A stretch of 64,000 nucleotides of DNA from Variovorax sp. PCZ-1 (GCF_018413605.1 NZ_JAHCDN010000001.1:1054001-1118000); one strand, 5' to 3'; positions 18,412 to 27,807 are shown, counted from the stretch's first letter. Notes: a model not told the origin generated them from the letters alone. Translations and numbers: made by a program.

Positions 18412-19517
18412 AACTTGTCTCTTCGCCCATGCGCCTGAGCTTGAGCCTTCTGGCTTTGAGTGCGTTACTGATGCTGCTGGGCCTGTGTGTGGGCAGTGCA
18501 GGGTTCGAAAATTTATTGCGGCAGTGGTGGCAGGGCTCGCCGCAAGATCAGGCCTTAGCGGGGCAGTTGATCTGGGAGATTCGGCTACCGCGCACGCTGG
18601 GCGCTTGGGCTGCAGGGGCTCTGCTGGGCTTGGCCGGTGCTGTGGCGCAGGGCATGTTTCGCAACCCGCTGGCCGATCCTTATTTGCTGGGCAGCTCAGC
18701 GGGGGCTGCATTGGGTGTGGCGCTGATGCTGGTGATGCTTGGCGGTGCAGCGGGCATGCTCTCGGGCGCGGTGGAGCCGGGCAGTTGGCAGGCTTGGCTT
18801 CAAGCTGCCGGGCGCAAGGGTGCAGGTTTGCAATCAGGCAATGCCTGGCTCAAGCTGGGGCTCACGGGCGCGGCATTTGTGGGGGCGACAGCGGGGGTGA
18901 TGCTGACCTTGGTGTTGGCGCGCGGTGTGCAGCACACACTGCGTTTGCTGCTTGCGGGCGTCATTGTGGGCGTGTTGCTGGGCGCAGCCACTTCGCTGAT
19001 CTTGCTGCTCTCACCGGATTCTTTGCAGGCGATGCAAACTTTTTTATTGGGCTCAACGGGTTTTGTGGGCTGGTCTGCCAGCGCGATCATGTTGGCGGTG
19101 TGGCTGCCATGCACGGCGCTGGCTTGGGGTTTAGCGCGTGCGCTGGATGCGCTGAGCTTGGGGCAGAGTACGGCACAGAGCTTGGGGCTGCCTTTGCAGC
19201 AAGTGCGTATTGCCTTGGTGGCGGTGCTGGCATTGGCCACGGGTACAGCTGTGGCGCAAACGGGTTTGATCGCTTTTGTAGGGCTGGCTGCGCCGCACAT
19301 GGTGCGCGCACTCATTCGCTGCACGCATGGGCCGCTGCTGTGGTGCGCATCTCTCATGGGCGCGGTGTTGTTGTGCACGGCTGATTTGGCTGCGCGATGG
19401 TTGATCGCCCCGCAGGAGCTGCCGGTGGGTGCGCTGACGGCGGTACTTGGCGGCTTGTATTTGCTGCGCTTAATGCACGCGAAGTCAGGTGGCTTGTCTT
19501 CCACATCCGTGTCTTGA
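18408..19517 (+). CDS. btuC: Cobalamin ABC transporter permease
   Basis: BtuC is the FecCD-type permease of the B12 importer. The 369-residue protein has about nine or ten hydrophobic segments; family motifs are IRLPRTLGAWAAGALLGLAGAVAQ, NPLADPYLLGSSAGAALG and GLIAFVGLAAPHMVR, the last being the coupling region to the ATPase. An extra loop of roughly 25 residues (SGAVEPGSWQAWLQAAGRKG) follows the third segment. The ATG overlaps the btuF stop (ATGA); the ATPase gene follows within about 10 bp. Confidence 0.92.
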   Translation: MKLVSSPMRLSLSLLALSALLMLLGLCVGSAGFENLLRQWWQGSPQDQALAGQLIWEIRLPRTLGAWAAGALLGLAGAVAQGMFRNPLADPYLLGSSAGAALGVALMLVMLGGAAGMLSGAVEPGSWQAWLQAAGRKGAGLQSGNAWLKLGLTGAAFVGATAGVMLTLVLARGVQHTLRLLLAGVIVGVLLGAATSLILLLSPDSLQAMQTFLLGSTGFVGWSASAIMLAVWLPCTALAWGLARALDALSLGQSTAQSLGLPLQQVRIALVAVLALATGTAVAQTGLIAFVGLAAPHMVRALIRCTHGPLLWCASLMGAVLLCTADLAARWLIAPQELPVGALTAVLGGLYLLRLMHAKSGGLSSTSVS

Positions 19518-19520
19518 GAT

Positions 19521-19584
19521 GCTCACTATGAAAAACATAGCACTTCGCGCAGATTCATTGCGAGCAAGCATAGAAAAAACGCTG
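19521..19584 (+). repeat. Interspersed element copy 7, forming the start of btuD
   Basis: Reads ACTATGAAAAACATAGCACT, TCGCGCAGATTCATTGCGAG. The likely btuD start codon (19528) lies inside the element, and the first residues [11 protein letters not shown] are encoded by it. Confidence 0.8.
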
Positions 19585-20316
19585 ATATTGCCAGGCATCA
19601 GCGTGCAGTTCACAGCCGGCTGTTGGACCAGTGTGGTCGGGCCCAATGGTGCGGGCAAATCCACCTTGCTCAAAGCTTTGTGCGGCCTGCTGCCCAGCGA
19701 AGGAAAGATTGAGTTGCTTGGGCAAGTGCTCGCGCAATGGGATGCGCGCGAGCGTGCTCGGCAGCTGGCTTGGTTGGGGCAAGACAGTGCCTCAGTGGAT
19801 GAGCTCAGTGTGGCCGATGTGGTGATGCTGGGGCGGCTGCCGCATCAAAGCTGGCTCAGTGTTCCGAGCGAAGAAGATATGAGCGCTGTGCAATGGGCGA
19901 TGCGCTCTTGTGAAGTGCATGAGTGGCATGCGCGACGCGTAGGCGAGCTCTCGGCGGGCGAGCGCCAGCGCGTGTTGCTGGCGCGGGCGCTGGCTGTGCG
20001 CGCTCGCGTGCTGGTGATGGATGAGCCACTGACGAATTTAGATGTGCCGCATCAAGCGCAATGGGTGCAAGTCATGCGCGGTTTGGTGAAGCAGGGCATC
20101 ACCGTGATCAGCGTGCTGCATGAGTTGCAAGTAGCCTTGATGGCCGATGAAATGCTGATCATGGCGCATGGTCACGCGCAACATCTAGGCGCATGCGACA
20201 GCCCTGCAACACATGAAGCACTGCGCCAAGCATTTGATTTGCGCCTGCAAGTGCGCATGCTGGATGGACAAGCGATGGTGTTGATGGATATTAGGAAAGA
20301 AACTCATGCAAATTGA
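19528..20316 (+). CDS. btuD: Cobalamin ABC transporter ATP-binding protein
   Basis: This ATPase drives BtuCDF import. In the 262-residue protein, Walker [10 protein letters not shown] lies near residues 41-49, with a Q-loop ([12 protein letters not shown]), signature [15 protein letters not shown], Walker B VLVMDEP and switch His in VLHELQ. The start is uncertain: ATGs at 19528, 19519 and 19489 are in frame; 19528 fits the family but lies within an interspersed element, which thus encodes the N-terminal residues [11 protein letters not shown]. The 3' end overlaps cobO by 11 bp. Confidence 0.9.
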   Translation: MKNIALRADSLRASIEKTLILPGISVQFTAGCWTSVVGPNGAGKSTLLKALCGLLPSEGKIELLGQVLAQWDARERARQLAWLGQDSASVDELSVADVVMLGRLPHQSWLSVPSEEDMSAVQWAMRSCEVHEWHARRVGELSAGERQRVLLARALAVRARVLVMDEPLTNLDVPHQAQWVQVMRGLVKQGITVISVLHELQVALMADEMLIMAHGHAQHLGACDSPATHEALRQAFDLRLQVRMLDGQAMVLMDIRKETHAN

Positions 20317-20887
20317 AACACCTCCCACCGAAAAACCCTATGACAAACCTGAAGGCGAGCGCCGTGGCCTTGTGATCGTGAACACGGGCGATGGCAAAGG
20401 CAAAAGCACAGCCGCTTTTGGCCTTGCCTTGCGCGCCTTTGGGCGAACGCATGTGCATGGCAAAGGCGTGAAGATTTACCAATTCATGAAAGTGCCTACA
20501 GCGCGTTTTGGCGAGCACCGTATGTTTGAAAAACTCGGGCTGCCGATAGAAGGTTTGGGCGATGGCTTCAGCTGGAAGAGCCAAGATTTGGAGCACTCCG
20601 CTCAATTGGCTCGAGACGGCTGGCTCAAAGCCAAGGCTGCCATCATGAGCGGCGAAAATTTCATGGTCGTGCTCGATGAACTGACCTATCCGCTGATCTA
20701 TGGCTGGATGCCACTGGATGATGTGCTCGACACTTTGAAGCAGCGCCCCAGCCACGTGCATGTCGTCATCACAGGGCGGCGCTGCCCGCCCGAGATCATT
20801 GAGCTGGCAGACACCGTGACAGAGATGACCAAGATCAAGCATGCGTTCAATGCGGGCATTCCCGCGCAGCGCGGCATCGAGGATTGA
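20306..20887 (+). CDS. cobO: Corrinoid adenosyltransferase
   Basis: CobO/CobA/BtuR adds the 5'-deoxyadenosyl group of ATP to cob(I)alamin or precursors. The 193-residue protein has the N-terminal P-loop region [20 protein letters not shown] (about 31-50), [16 protein letters not shown], and the C-terminal [21 protein letters not shown]. Length and motifs match the family. It begins inside the btuD 3' end (with AGGAAAG upstream) and cbiB follows after a few bases, so it is part of the same translational series. Confidence 0.95.
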   Translation: MQIETPPTEKPYDKPEGERRGLVIVNTGDGKGKSTAAFGLALRAFGRTHVHGKGVKIYQFMKVPTARFGEHRMFEKLGLPIEGLGDGFSWKSQDLEHSAQLARDGWLKAKAAIMSGENFMVVLDELTYPLIYGWMPLDDVLDTLKQRPSHVHVVITGRRCPPEIIELADTVTEMTKIKHAFNAGIPAQRGIED

Positions 20888-20890
20888 TCT

Positions 20891-21853
20891 TTGGATACCC
20901 TGCCTATGGTCTTATGCGGCGCGCTGTGCGTAGCGCTGCTGCTGGATCATGTGTGGGGTGAGCCGCCTGTGCGCTGGCATCCCGTGGTTTGGATGGGGCG
21001 TTATCTCCATGCAGCAGCGGGTTGGTTTGCACCTGTGCAAGACAATGCGCCAGAAACAAAGCGCGTGTTTTGGCAAGGTGCTTTGTATTGGAGTGTTGGT
21101 GCGCTGGTGGTTTGTACCATCTTCGTTTTGATAGAGCATTTGGCTCTGCAACTTCCCTGGGCATTGGCTGCTATTTTGCTCGGCTTGGCTCTCAAGCCAT
21201 TGCTTTCGATGGCGATGCTGTGCAATGAAGTGGCTGCGGTGGAGGAGGCTTTGAGCCTGTCTTTGCAGCTAGGACGAGAGCGCTTGTCGCGCTTAGTGAG
21301 CCGGCCCACACAGGATTTATCTGAAACGCAAGTCAGAGAGGCCGCGATTGAAACGCTTGCAGAGAACTTGAATGATTCTGTGGTGTCGCCACTGCTGTGG
21401 TTTGTGATCGGTGGTTTGCCAGCGGCTGCACTGTATCGCTTTGCCAATACAGCGGATGCGATGTGGGGCTATCCCGGCATGCACGGCGGGAGAGATTGGC
21501 AATGGGCGGGCAAGTGGGCCGCGCGTGCTGATGACGTGCTGAGCTGGCCTGGGGCGAGGCTTACAGCGCTGCTAGTGTGGTGCTGGCATGCCAAAGCCTT
21601 TTCCTGGGAAACGCTTCGAGAACAAGCCCGGCAAACACCATCGCCCAACAGCGGATGGCCAATGGCGGCGTTTGCGTTGACTTTAGGTGTTCAGCTGAGC
21701 AAGCCGGGCGCCTACACTCTGCATCCGGGTGGGCAAGTGGTGCAGCGAAGGCATCTGGCAGCAGCCATTTCTTTGGCAAGAAAAGTGCTTTTTGCCGGCG
21801 TATTGATTGCGCTAGCAGCTATATTTTTAGTAGCAATGTTGAGGCAACAATGA
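20891..21853 (+). CDS. cbiB: Adenosylcobinamide-phosphate synthase CbiB/CobD
   Basis: CbiB attaches (R)-1-aminopropan-2-ol phosphate to adenosylcobyric acid at the inner membrane. The 320-residue protein has the N-terminal motif LLLDHVWGEPPVRWHPVVWMG, later ETLAENLNDSVVSPLLW, and ANTADAMWGYPG, all characteristic. Several hydrophobic segments are visible. The frame opens at TTG 20891, with an ATG at 20906 as alternative. The last hydrophobic segment (FAGVLIALAAIFLVAM) is encoded by an interspersed element. The stop overlaps the start of the aminotransferase gene. Confidence 0.93.
   Translation: MDTLPMVLCGALCVALLLDHVWGEPPVRWHPVVWMGRYLHAAAGWFAPVQDNAPETKRVFWQGALYWSVGALVVCTIFVLIEHLALQLPWALAAILLGLALKPLLSMAMLCNEVAAVEEALSLSLQLGRERLSRLVSRPTQDLSETQVREAAIETLAENLNDSVVSPLLWFVIGGLPAAALYRFANTADAMWGYPGMHGGRDWQWAGKWAARADDVLSWPGARLTALLVWCWHAKAFSWETLREQARQTPSPNSGWPMAAFALTLGVQLSKPGAYTLHPGGQVVQRRHLAAAISLARKVLFAGVLIALAAIFLVAMLRQQ
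21781..21838 (-). repeat. Interspersed element copy 8, at the 3' end of cbiB
   Basis: Plus strand: TTTGCCGGCGTATTGATTGC, GCTAGCAGCTATATTTTTAG. It is translated in frame as a hydrophobic helix, FAGVLIALAAIFLVA, at the CbiB C-terminus. Confidence 0.75.
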
Positions 21854-22848
21854 GAATCCACGGTGGTGCAGATGTGCCTTGGGATTTCTCTACCAATGCG
21901 AATGCCTTGGGGCCATGCCCTGTCGCTTTACAGGCTGTGTTACAAGCAGATCGGCAGCGCTATCCTGATGCGCGTTACACAGCCTTGATCGAAGCTTTGG
22001 CGCAGTGGCATGGCGTTGCACCAGATCGTGTATTGCTGGGTGGCAGTGCCAGTGAGTTGATTATGCGTCTGCATATAGCGTTGCGATTACTTTGCGCTGA
22101 TCATGCACTGCGCGTTGCTGTGCCTCAACCAGCTTACGGTGATTACGCAGACAGTGCTTTGGCTTGCGGTCATGAAGTGATTGAGCCAAGTTACTCCAAG
22201 CCGGTGGATGTGCAATGGCACACCCTGCCAAGCAGCCCGCTAGGGCAGGGCTTATTGGGTGAGGTTCTGACTCAGCAACTGATGCCTCGTACCGCAGTTC
22301 ACGTGATCGATGCGGCTTATCAGCCTTTGCTGCTCGAAGGGCCATGCTTACCCAAGAGTGCATCAGATACGGCTTGGAGTTTGTGGACACCCAATAAGGC
22401 GCTGGGCTTGTGTGGCGTGCGCGGGGCGTATGCGATTTCGCCTGCTGTAGGTTCGCCAAGATGGCAAGCATTAGCCGATCAAATGCGGCAGCTTGAGCCT
22501 TCTTGGGTGCTCGGCGCGGAGGGGCAAGCCATGCTGCTGGCTTGGGTGAGTGAGTCAGTGCAAGCTTGGCTCGCAGATTCGCTGGCATCTTTGCGCAAAT
22601 TGAAAGCGAAGCAGTTGGTCTTGCTTGAAAGCTTGAGGCTAGCCTATCAACCCAGTGTGACGAATTTCTTTGTAGCGCAGCTCTCGCCAGATCCTGTTCA
22701 GCAGGCAAAGCTCTTTCATGCGTTGTTGGCAAAAGGAGTGGCTTTGCGTGACACCAGCAGCATGGGCTTACCAGGCTGGGCGCGCATGCGAGTGCACACC
22801 GACGCCGCACAATCAGCGTTTTTATCTGCTTGGAAGAGTATCAAATGA
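21850..22848 (+). CDS. cobC: Threonine-phosphate decarboxylase-like PLP enzyme (CobC/CobD)
   Basis: In the operon context this aminotransferase-fold protein most likely makes aminopropanol phosphate for CbiB from threonine phosphate, or is the CobC counterpart. The 332-residue protein has HGGADVPWDFSTNANALGP at the start, YPDARYTALIEALAQWHGV, and the PLP-lysine region WTPNKALGLCGVRGAYAI (about 180-197). A longer open frame runs 91 codons upstream across cbiB but is a shadow. The names cobC and cobD are used inconsistently between species. The stop overlaps the cobQ start. Confidence 0.87.
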   Translation: MRIHGGADVPWDFSTNANALGPCPVALQAVLQADRQRYPDARYTALIEALAQWHGVAPDRVLLGGSASELIMRLHIALRLLCADHALRVAVPQPAYGDYADSALACGHEVIEPSYSKPVDVQWHTLPSSPLGQGLLGEVLTQQLMPRTAVHVIDAAYQPLLLEGPCLPKSASDTAWSLWTPNKALGLCGVRGAYAISPAVGSPRWQALADQMRQLEPSWVLGAEGQAMLLAWVSESVQAWLADSLASLRKLKAKQLVLLESLRLAYQPSVTNFFVAQLSPDPVQQAKLFHALLAKGVALRDTSSMGLPGWARMRVHTDAAQSAFLSAWKSIK

Positions 22849-24299
22849 CAGCCATATGCATCATGGTGCTCGGCACCACCAGTGGCGCTGGCAAAAGCTG
22901 GCTCGCGACAGCCCTATGCCGCTACTACCAGCGCCAAGGCCTGCGTGTGGCGCCCTTCAAAGCGCAAAATATGAGTAACAACGCGCGCGTTGTGGCGCGG
23001 CCCGATGGCGGTTTGGGTGAGATTGGTAGCGCGCAATATTTTCAGGCGCTAGCTGCTGGCGCGAAGCCCAGTGTGCTGATGAATCCGCTGCTGCTCAAGC
23101 CCGAGGCGGATACACATAGCCAGGTCGTGTTGCTTGGCGAGGTTAATCGTGAATTGACGCAAATGCCCTGGCGTGGCCGCAGTGAAAAAGTGTGGCCTGC
23201 AATAGCAAAAAGCCTAGATGAGCTCCGCGCCACGCATGATGTGGTGGTGATTGAAGGCGCAGGCTCCCCAGCTGAGATCAATCTGCATGCGAGCGATATC
23301 GTGAATATGCGCGTGGCGCGGCATGCCAATGCGCGTTGCTTGCTGATCACCGATATTGATCGCGGCGGCGCTTTTGCACATTTGTATGGCACTTGGGCTT
23401 TGTTGCCACAAGAGGAGCAGGCGCTAATCAAGGGTTTTGTGTTGAATAAATTTCGTGGTGATGCATCCTTACTCGCGCCTGCGCCGCAGATGTTGCACGA
23501 ACTGACCAGTATTCCAGTGATGGCGACCTTACCGATGTGGCGAGAGCACGGCTTGCCAGAAGAAGATGGGGTGTTTGATGACCGCAGTCGCAGTGCAGGC
23601 ATCATCCACACCACGGTGGCAGTGATGGCTTATCCTCACTTGAGCAATTTAGATGAATTTCAAGCTCTAAAAAATGTACGCGGACTGCGCTTGGTGTGGG
23701 CGCGTAGCCCAGCAGATGTGGCAGGCGCTGACTGGATGATTCTGCCTGGCAGCAAAAGCACACGCAGTGATCTGGCTTGGCTGCGTGCGCAAGGTTTGGA
23801 TCAAAGCATCATCGCACATGCTGCAAAAGGTGGGCATGTGCTGGGCATTTGTGGCGGGTTGCAAATGCTGGGCGAGATGATCTCCGACCCTCTCGGCGCA
23901 GAAGGTGCGCCTGGCGAGGTGCATGGCCTAGCATTGCTGCCGATAAGAACAGAATTTTCTTTGCGTAAAGAGCTACGCCACGTGCATCTGCAATTCGGCG
24001 CATTTGAAGGGGCATGGCAGTTCTTGTCTGGGTTGCGCGTGAGTGGCTATGAAATTCATATGGGTAACAGCATGGCAGATGATGCGGTTGCTTCAGAATC
24101 AGCGCCAGAGCTTTGGCGTAATGCGCAAGGCAATGTGGTCGGTTTGTATTTGCATGGCATGTTTGAAAACTCCTCAGTGATCCAGGCGGCTTTTGCGCAA
24201 GCTGGACGCGGTTTAGATGAGGTATTTGAGGAAATGGCAGATTTTGTTTCCCTGCATTTTTCGCACGATGCACTCTCGCAACTGGTCTCTCAGCCCTGA
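22845..24299 (+). CDS. cobQ: Cobyric acid synthase
   Basis: CobQ/CbiP amidates adenosylcobyrinic a,c-diamide at four positions using glutamine and ATP. The 484-residue protein has the N-terminal dethiobiotin-synthetase-like ATPase (MVLGTTSGAGKSW), FKAQNMSNNARV, VVIEGAGSPAEINL and ITDIDRGGAFAHLYG, then a class I glutamine amidotransferase domain with nucleophile Cys in GICGGLQMLGE and His in YLHGMFEN. It is the last gene of the B12 operon. cobS, cobT and cobB/cbiA are not in the window. Confidence 0.95.
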   Translation: MTAICIMVLGTTSGAGKSWLATALCRYYQRQGLRVAPFKAQNMSNNARVVARPDGGLGEIGSAQYFQALAAGAKPSVLMNPLLLKPEADTHSQVVLLGEVNRELTQMPWRGRSEKVWPAIAKSLDELRATHDVVVIEGAGSPAEINLHASDIVNMRVARHANARCLLITDIDRGGAFAHLYGTWALLPQEEQALIKGFVLNKFRGDASLLAPAPQMLHELTSIPVMATLPMWREHGLPEEDGVFDDRSRSAGIIHTTVAVMAYPHLSNLDEFQALKNVRGLRLVWARSPADVAGADWMILPGSKSTRSDLAWLRAQGLDQSIIAHAAKGGHVLGICGGLQMLGEMISDPLGAEGAPGEVHGLALLPIRTEFSLRKELRHVHLQFGAFEGAWQFLSGLRVSGYEIHMGNSMADDAVASESAPELWRNAQGNVVGLYLHGMFENSSVIQAAFAQAGRGLDEVFEEMADFVSLHFSHDALSQLVSQP

Positions 24300-24380
24300 A
24301 TCCATGCAGACATTGAGCGATTTGAAAGCATCAATTCTGATTCATACGCTGTCAATTAAATTGCAAATCAAGCATGAGAC

Positions 24381-26021
24381 TCATTTGCCGATTGACTGGC
24401 GCAGAGCATATTTCTGAATCTTTCCTGTTGAGGTTTTCGGAATAGCAGCAAAGCGGATTTCGCGCGGCACTTTGTAGCTGGCCAGCAGGCTCTTGCAGTG
24501 AGCGATGAGTTCTTCTGCTGAAACACTGACGCTCGGTTTGCACTCCACGAAAGCGAGAGGAACTTCCCCCCATTTCTCATCTTGCTTAGCCACGACCGCG
24601 CAGGCGAGCACGGCACTATGGCGATAAAGGGCGTCTTCCACTTCGATGGAAGAAATGTTTTCGCCGCCCGAGATGATGATGTCTTTGCTGCGGTCTTTGA
24701 TTTTCACGTAGCGATCAGGCTCCATGACGGCGAGATCGCCGCTATGAAACCAGCCGCCTTCAAAAGCTTTGCGCGTGGCTTGCGGGTTTTTCAGATAACC
24801 GCGCATGGTGATGTTGCCGCGAAACATGATCTCGCCCATGGTCTCGCCATCAGCAGGCACTTCTTGCATGGTTTCAGGGTTCATCACGGTCATGCCTGCT
24901 TGCAGCTCGTAGCGCACGCCTTGGCGGCCATTGAGGCGAGTTTGCTCAGAGAGGTTTTCGTCTGCCCAACTCTGACGTTTGGCGCATACGCTGGCCGGGC
25001 CATAGACTTCGGTAAGGCCATAGACATGCGTAATATCAAAGCCCATCTTCGCCATGCCTTCGATCATGGAGGCGGGTGGTGAGGCGGCGGCTACCATGCC
25101 TTTGATGGCATGCGTGATGCCTTGGAAAGCGGTGGGATCGCTGGCATGTGCAGCAATCAAGAGGTTATGCACAATCGGCGCGGCGCAATAGTGATTGGCC
25201 TTGTGATCGCGGAAAGCTGCAATCATCGCTGGCGCTTCCACGCGGCGCAGGCAAATATGCGTGCCGCCCACGAGCGCGACCGTCCAAGGAAAGCACCAGC
25301 CATTGCAGTGAAACATCGGGAGCGTCCAGAGGTATCTTGCAAATTTCGGCAAGCTCCATGTGACCGCGTTGTTCACTGCATTCAAATACGCGCCACGATG
25401 ATGCGTGACCACGCCTTTGGGATCGCCTGTGGTGCCACTGGTGTAGCTCACTGCTATCGCATCCCATTCGTCTGAGATACCAACTAACGAGGCGATGGGC
25501 GCATGAGCTGCGATGAAGCTCTCGTAGGTTTGAGAGCCAAGCTTTTTATGCGAACCTGTGAACTCACTATCGCATACATCAATCACGGTGATATCGCGCT
25601 GGTGCTGTGTTTTCAAGAGCTGCAAAGCTTCGCGCACCACGGGCTCAAACTCACTGTCGGTGATCAACACACTGGCTTCGCAATGCGCCATCTGCCAAGC
25701 GAGTAGCGCTGCATCGAGCCGCACATTGAGTGTGTTGAGCACGGCGCCAAGTGCCGGCACAGCGTAATGCGCTTCAATCATCTCGGGTGTGTTGGTGAGC
25801 ATCACGCTCACTGTGGAGCTGCGTTGTATGCCCAAAGCTTTCAGGCCAGAGGCCAATCGCGCGCTGCGATCGCGCGTTTGCGCCCAGGTGTAGCGCCGCG
25901 CGCTGTGAATCACGGCTGGTAAATCGCCATAAATCTCCGCGCAGCGCTCAACGAAACTGGTAGGTGTGAGTGCAGCGTAATTCGCCGCGTTCTTGTCTAA
26001 ACCTATGTCGTAAATGCTCAT
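24381..26021 (-). CDS. AMP-dependent acyl-CoA synthetase
   Basis: This 546-residue protein is an ANL-superfamily acyl-CoA ligase that activates a carboxylic acid through an acyl-adenylate. Visible motifs: P-loop-like SYTSGTTGDPKGV (about 185), GLTEVYGPASVC, FHSGDLAVMEPDRYVKIKDR, and the catalytic Lys region STGKIQKYALR at the C-terminus. The N-terminus (NYAALTPTSFVERCAEIYGD) is of the type found in medium-chain or methylmercaptopropionate-CoA ligase-like proteins; the true acid is not known. It overlaps metY by four bases, so both are probably co-transcribed. Confidence 0.88.
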   Translation of the reverse strand: MSIYDIGLDKNAANYAALTPTSFVERCAEIYGDLPAVIHSARRYTWAQTRDRSARLASGLKALGIQRSSTVSVMLTNTPEMIEAHYAVPALGAVLNTLNVRLDAALLAWQMAHCEASVLITDSEFEPVVREALQLLKTQHQRDITVIDVCDSEFTGSHKKLGSQTYESFIAAHAPIASLVGISDEWDAIAVSYTSGTTGDPKGVVTHHRGAYLNAVNNAVTWSLPKFARYLWTLPMFHCNGWCFPWTVALVGGTHICLRRVEAPAMIAAFRDHKANHYCAAPIVHNLLIAAHASDPTAFQGITHAIKGMVAAASPPASMIEGMAKMGFDITHVYGLTEVYGPASVCAKRQSWADENLSEQTRLNGRQGVRYELQAGMTVMNPETMQEVPADGETMGEIMFRGNITMRGYLKNPQATRKAFEGGWFHSGDLAVMEPDRYVKIKDRSKDIIISGGENISSIEVEDALYRHSAVLACAVVAKQDEKWGEVPLAFVECKPSVSVSAEELIAHCKSLLASYKVPREIRFAAIPKTSTGKIQKYALRQSIGK

Positions 26022-27337
26022 GCATTCACCTTGGACAGCGCTTGATCGATGTCCCAGAGGATGTCGTCGATATGCTCTAAGCCCACAGACATGCGCACCA
26101 GATCAGGCGATACGCCAGCCGCAAGCTGCTGCTCTTCGGTGAGCTGGCGGTGAGTGGTGGAAGCAGGGTGAATCACAAGAGTGCGCGTGTCGCCGATGTT
26201 GGCGAGGTGACTCAAGAACTGCACGCCTTCGATGAACTGCACACCCGCTTGCGCTGCATTCGTGCCCTTCACACCAAAGGCCAGCAAGCCCGATGCACCG
26301 GGCTCGCCATCCACAGCGCGCAAATACTTTTGGCAGAGCGCATATTGATCGCTGTCTTTCATGCCGGGGTAATTCACCCAAGCCACTTTCGGGTGCGATT
26401 TGAGGAAGCTCGCCACCGCCCGCGTGTTGCGCACATGCTCGCGCATGCGTACAGGCAGCGTTTCCGAGCCTTGCAAAATCATCCAGGCATTGATCGGCGC
26501 AAGCGCCGCGCCATAGACGCGCAGGGTTTCTAAGCGCGCGCGCATGGTGAAACCAAAATCGCCAAAGGTTTCGTAAAACTTCACGCCGTGGTAGCCATCG
26601 CTGGGCTCGGTCATGCCGGGGAATTTGCCGTTGTCCCAGCTGAAATTGCCATGCTTCTTACCGGCTTCCACCACCACGCCGCCCATGGCTGTGCCGTGGC
26701 CGCTGATGTATTTGGTGGCGGAGTGCACCACGATGTCTGCGCCGTGCGCAATCGGGTTGCACAGGTAAGGCGAGGGCACGGTGTTGTCCACTACCAGTGG
26801 CAGGCCATGTGCATGCGCAATGTCTGCAATGGCTGCGATATCGAGCATGAGTAGGCTTGGGTTGCCCAACGTCTCAGCAAACACGGCGCGGGTGTTGGGT
26901 TTGATCGCAGCAGCCACATTTTCAGGCTTACGCGCATCGACGAAGCTGATTTCAATGCCGAGCTTTTTGAAATTCACTGCCAGCATCGTGACAGAGCCGC
27001 CATAAAGTGCGGCTGCGGCCACCACATGATCGCCTGTTTGCAAAATCGTCAGGAGTGCCAGCATCTCTGCAGCCATGCCCGTGGCAGCAGCTACGGCAGC
27101 ACGCCCGCCTTCGAGCGCTGCTACTCGCTCTTCTAAAGCGGCAACCGTTGGATTGGAGATGCGTGAATACACATTGCCAAACGTTTGCAGATTAAAGAGG
27201 CTCGCCGCATGATCCGCACTGTCGAACACATAGCTGGTGGTTTGATAAATCGGTAGCGCGCGGCTGCCTGTAGCGGCATCGGGGATTTGCCCGGCATGGA
27301 TGGCCAGAGTCTCGGGATGGTATTGACGATCAGCCAT
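26018..27337 (-). CDS. metY: O-acetylhomoserine sulfhydrylase-type Cys/Met metabolism PLP enzyme
   Basis: The 439-residue protein fits O-acetylhomoserine aminocarboxypropyltransferase, which makes homocysteine or methionine from O-acetylhomoserine and sulfide or methanethiol. It begins MADRQYHPETLAIHAGQIPD, has TTSYVFDSADHAASLF, YSRISNPTVAALEERVAALEGG, and the PLP lysine in VVHSATKYISGHG. The HPASTTHRQLTEEQQ and VRMSVGLEHIDDILWDI ends are typical. The start is chosen 20 codons inside the longest frame. Its 3' overlap with an acyl-CoA ligase gene is unusual for metY and may hint at shared sulfur-compound metabolism. Confidence 0.92.
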   Translation of the reverse strand: MADRQYHPETLAIHAGQIPDAATGSRALPIYQTTSYVFDSADHAASLFNLQTFGNVYSRISNPTVAALEERVAALEGGRAAVAAATGMAAEMLALLTILQTGDHVVAAAALYGGSVTMLAVNFKKLGIEISFVDARKPENVAAAIKPNTRAVFAETLGNPSLLMLDIAAIADIAHAHGLPLVVDNTVPSPYLCNPIAHGADIVVHSATKYISGHGTAMGGVVVEAGKKHGNFSWDNGKFPGMTEPSDGYHGVKFYETFGDFGFTMRARLETLRVYGAALAPINAWMILQGSETLPVRMREHVRNTRAVASFLKSHPKVAWVNYPGMKDSDQYALCQKYLRAVDGEPGASGLLAFGVKGTNAAQAGVQFIEGVQFLSHLANIGDTRTLVIHPASTTHRQLTEEQQLAAGVSPDLVRMSVGLEHIDDILWDIDQALSKVNA

Positions 27338-27348
27338 GTTGTTCTTTC

Positions 27349-27807
27349 TTATGCTGGCCGCTTGGCAGAGATCACTTTCGTGTTCACACCCGCCCAATTC
27401 AAGCCGCCAAAGAGCCGCGCATGTTCAATCTTCACGCAGCGGTTCATCACGCTGAGCATGCCTTTGGATTCGGCCAGCGCATGCGCTTCTTGATTCATCA
27501 CGCCGAGCTGCTGCCACAAACACTTTGCACCGACCTTCACAGCTTGCTCAGCAATCGGCATGACGTCCTCTTGCTTACGAAACACATCCACCATATCCAC
27601 AGCATGCGGAATATCCAGCAAAGAAGCGTAGCTCTTTTCGCCCAAAATCTCCGGGTATTTCGGATTCACGGGAATGATGCGGTAGCCATGCTCTTGCATG
27701 TATTTCGCAGCAAAGAAGCTGGGGCGATGCCATTCGGCAGACAAGCCCACCACGGCCACAGTGCGGCAGCTTTTGAGAATCTGGCGCAGGCTTGAAATGT
27801 CATCCAT
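27349..27807 (-). CDS. CoA-binding domain protein
   Basis: A 152-residue single-domain Rossmann-like CoA-binding protein (YccU/COG1832 type). The N-terminal VAVVGLSAEWHRPSFFAAKYMQEHGY and IIPVNPKYPEILGEKSYASL match the family's nucleotide-binding part; WQQLGVMNQEAHALAESKGM is also typical. The biochemical role is not established. It lies directly upstream of metY on the same strand, 11 bp from its start, so it is likely in that operon. Confidence 0.85.
   Translation of the reverse strand: MDDISSLRQILKSCRTVAVVGLSAEWHRPSFFAAKYMQEHGYRIIPVNPKYPEILGEKSYASLLDIPHAVDMVDVFRKQEDVMPIAEQAVKVGAKCLWQQLGVMNQEAHALAESKGMLSVMNRCVKIEHARLFGGLNWAGVNTKVISAKRPA

Noticed and set aside
18485-19384. 299-codon open frame in another frame of btuC
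   Set aside because: Ala/Gly/Cys-rich composition typical of a shifted reading of GC-rich membrane-protein DNA; btuC itself has clear family motifs.
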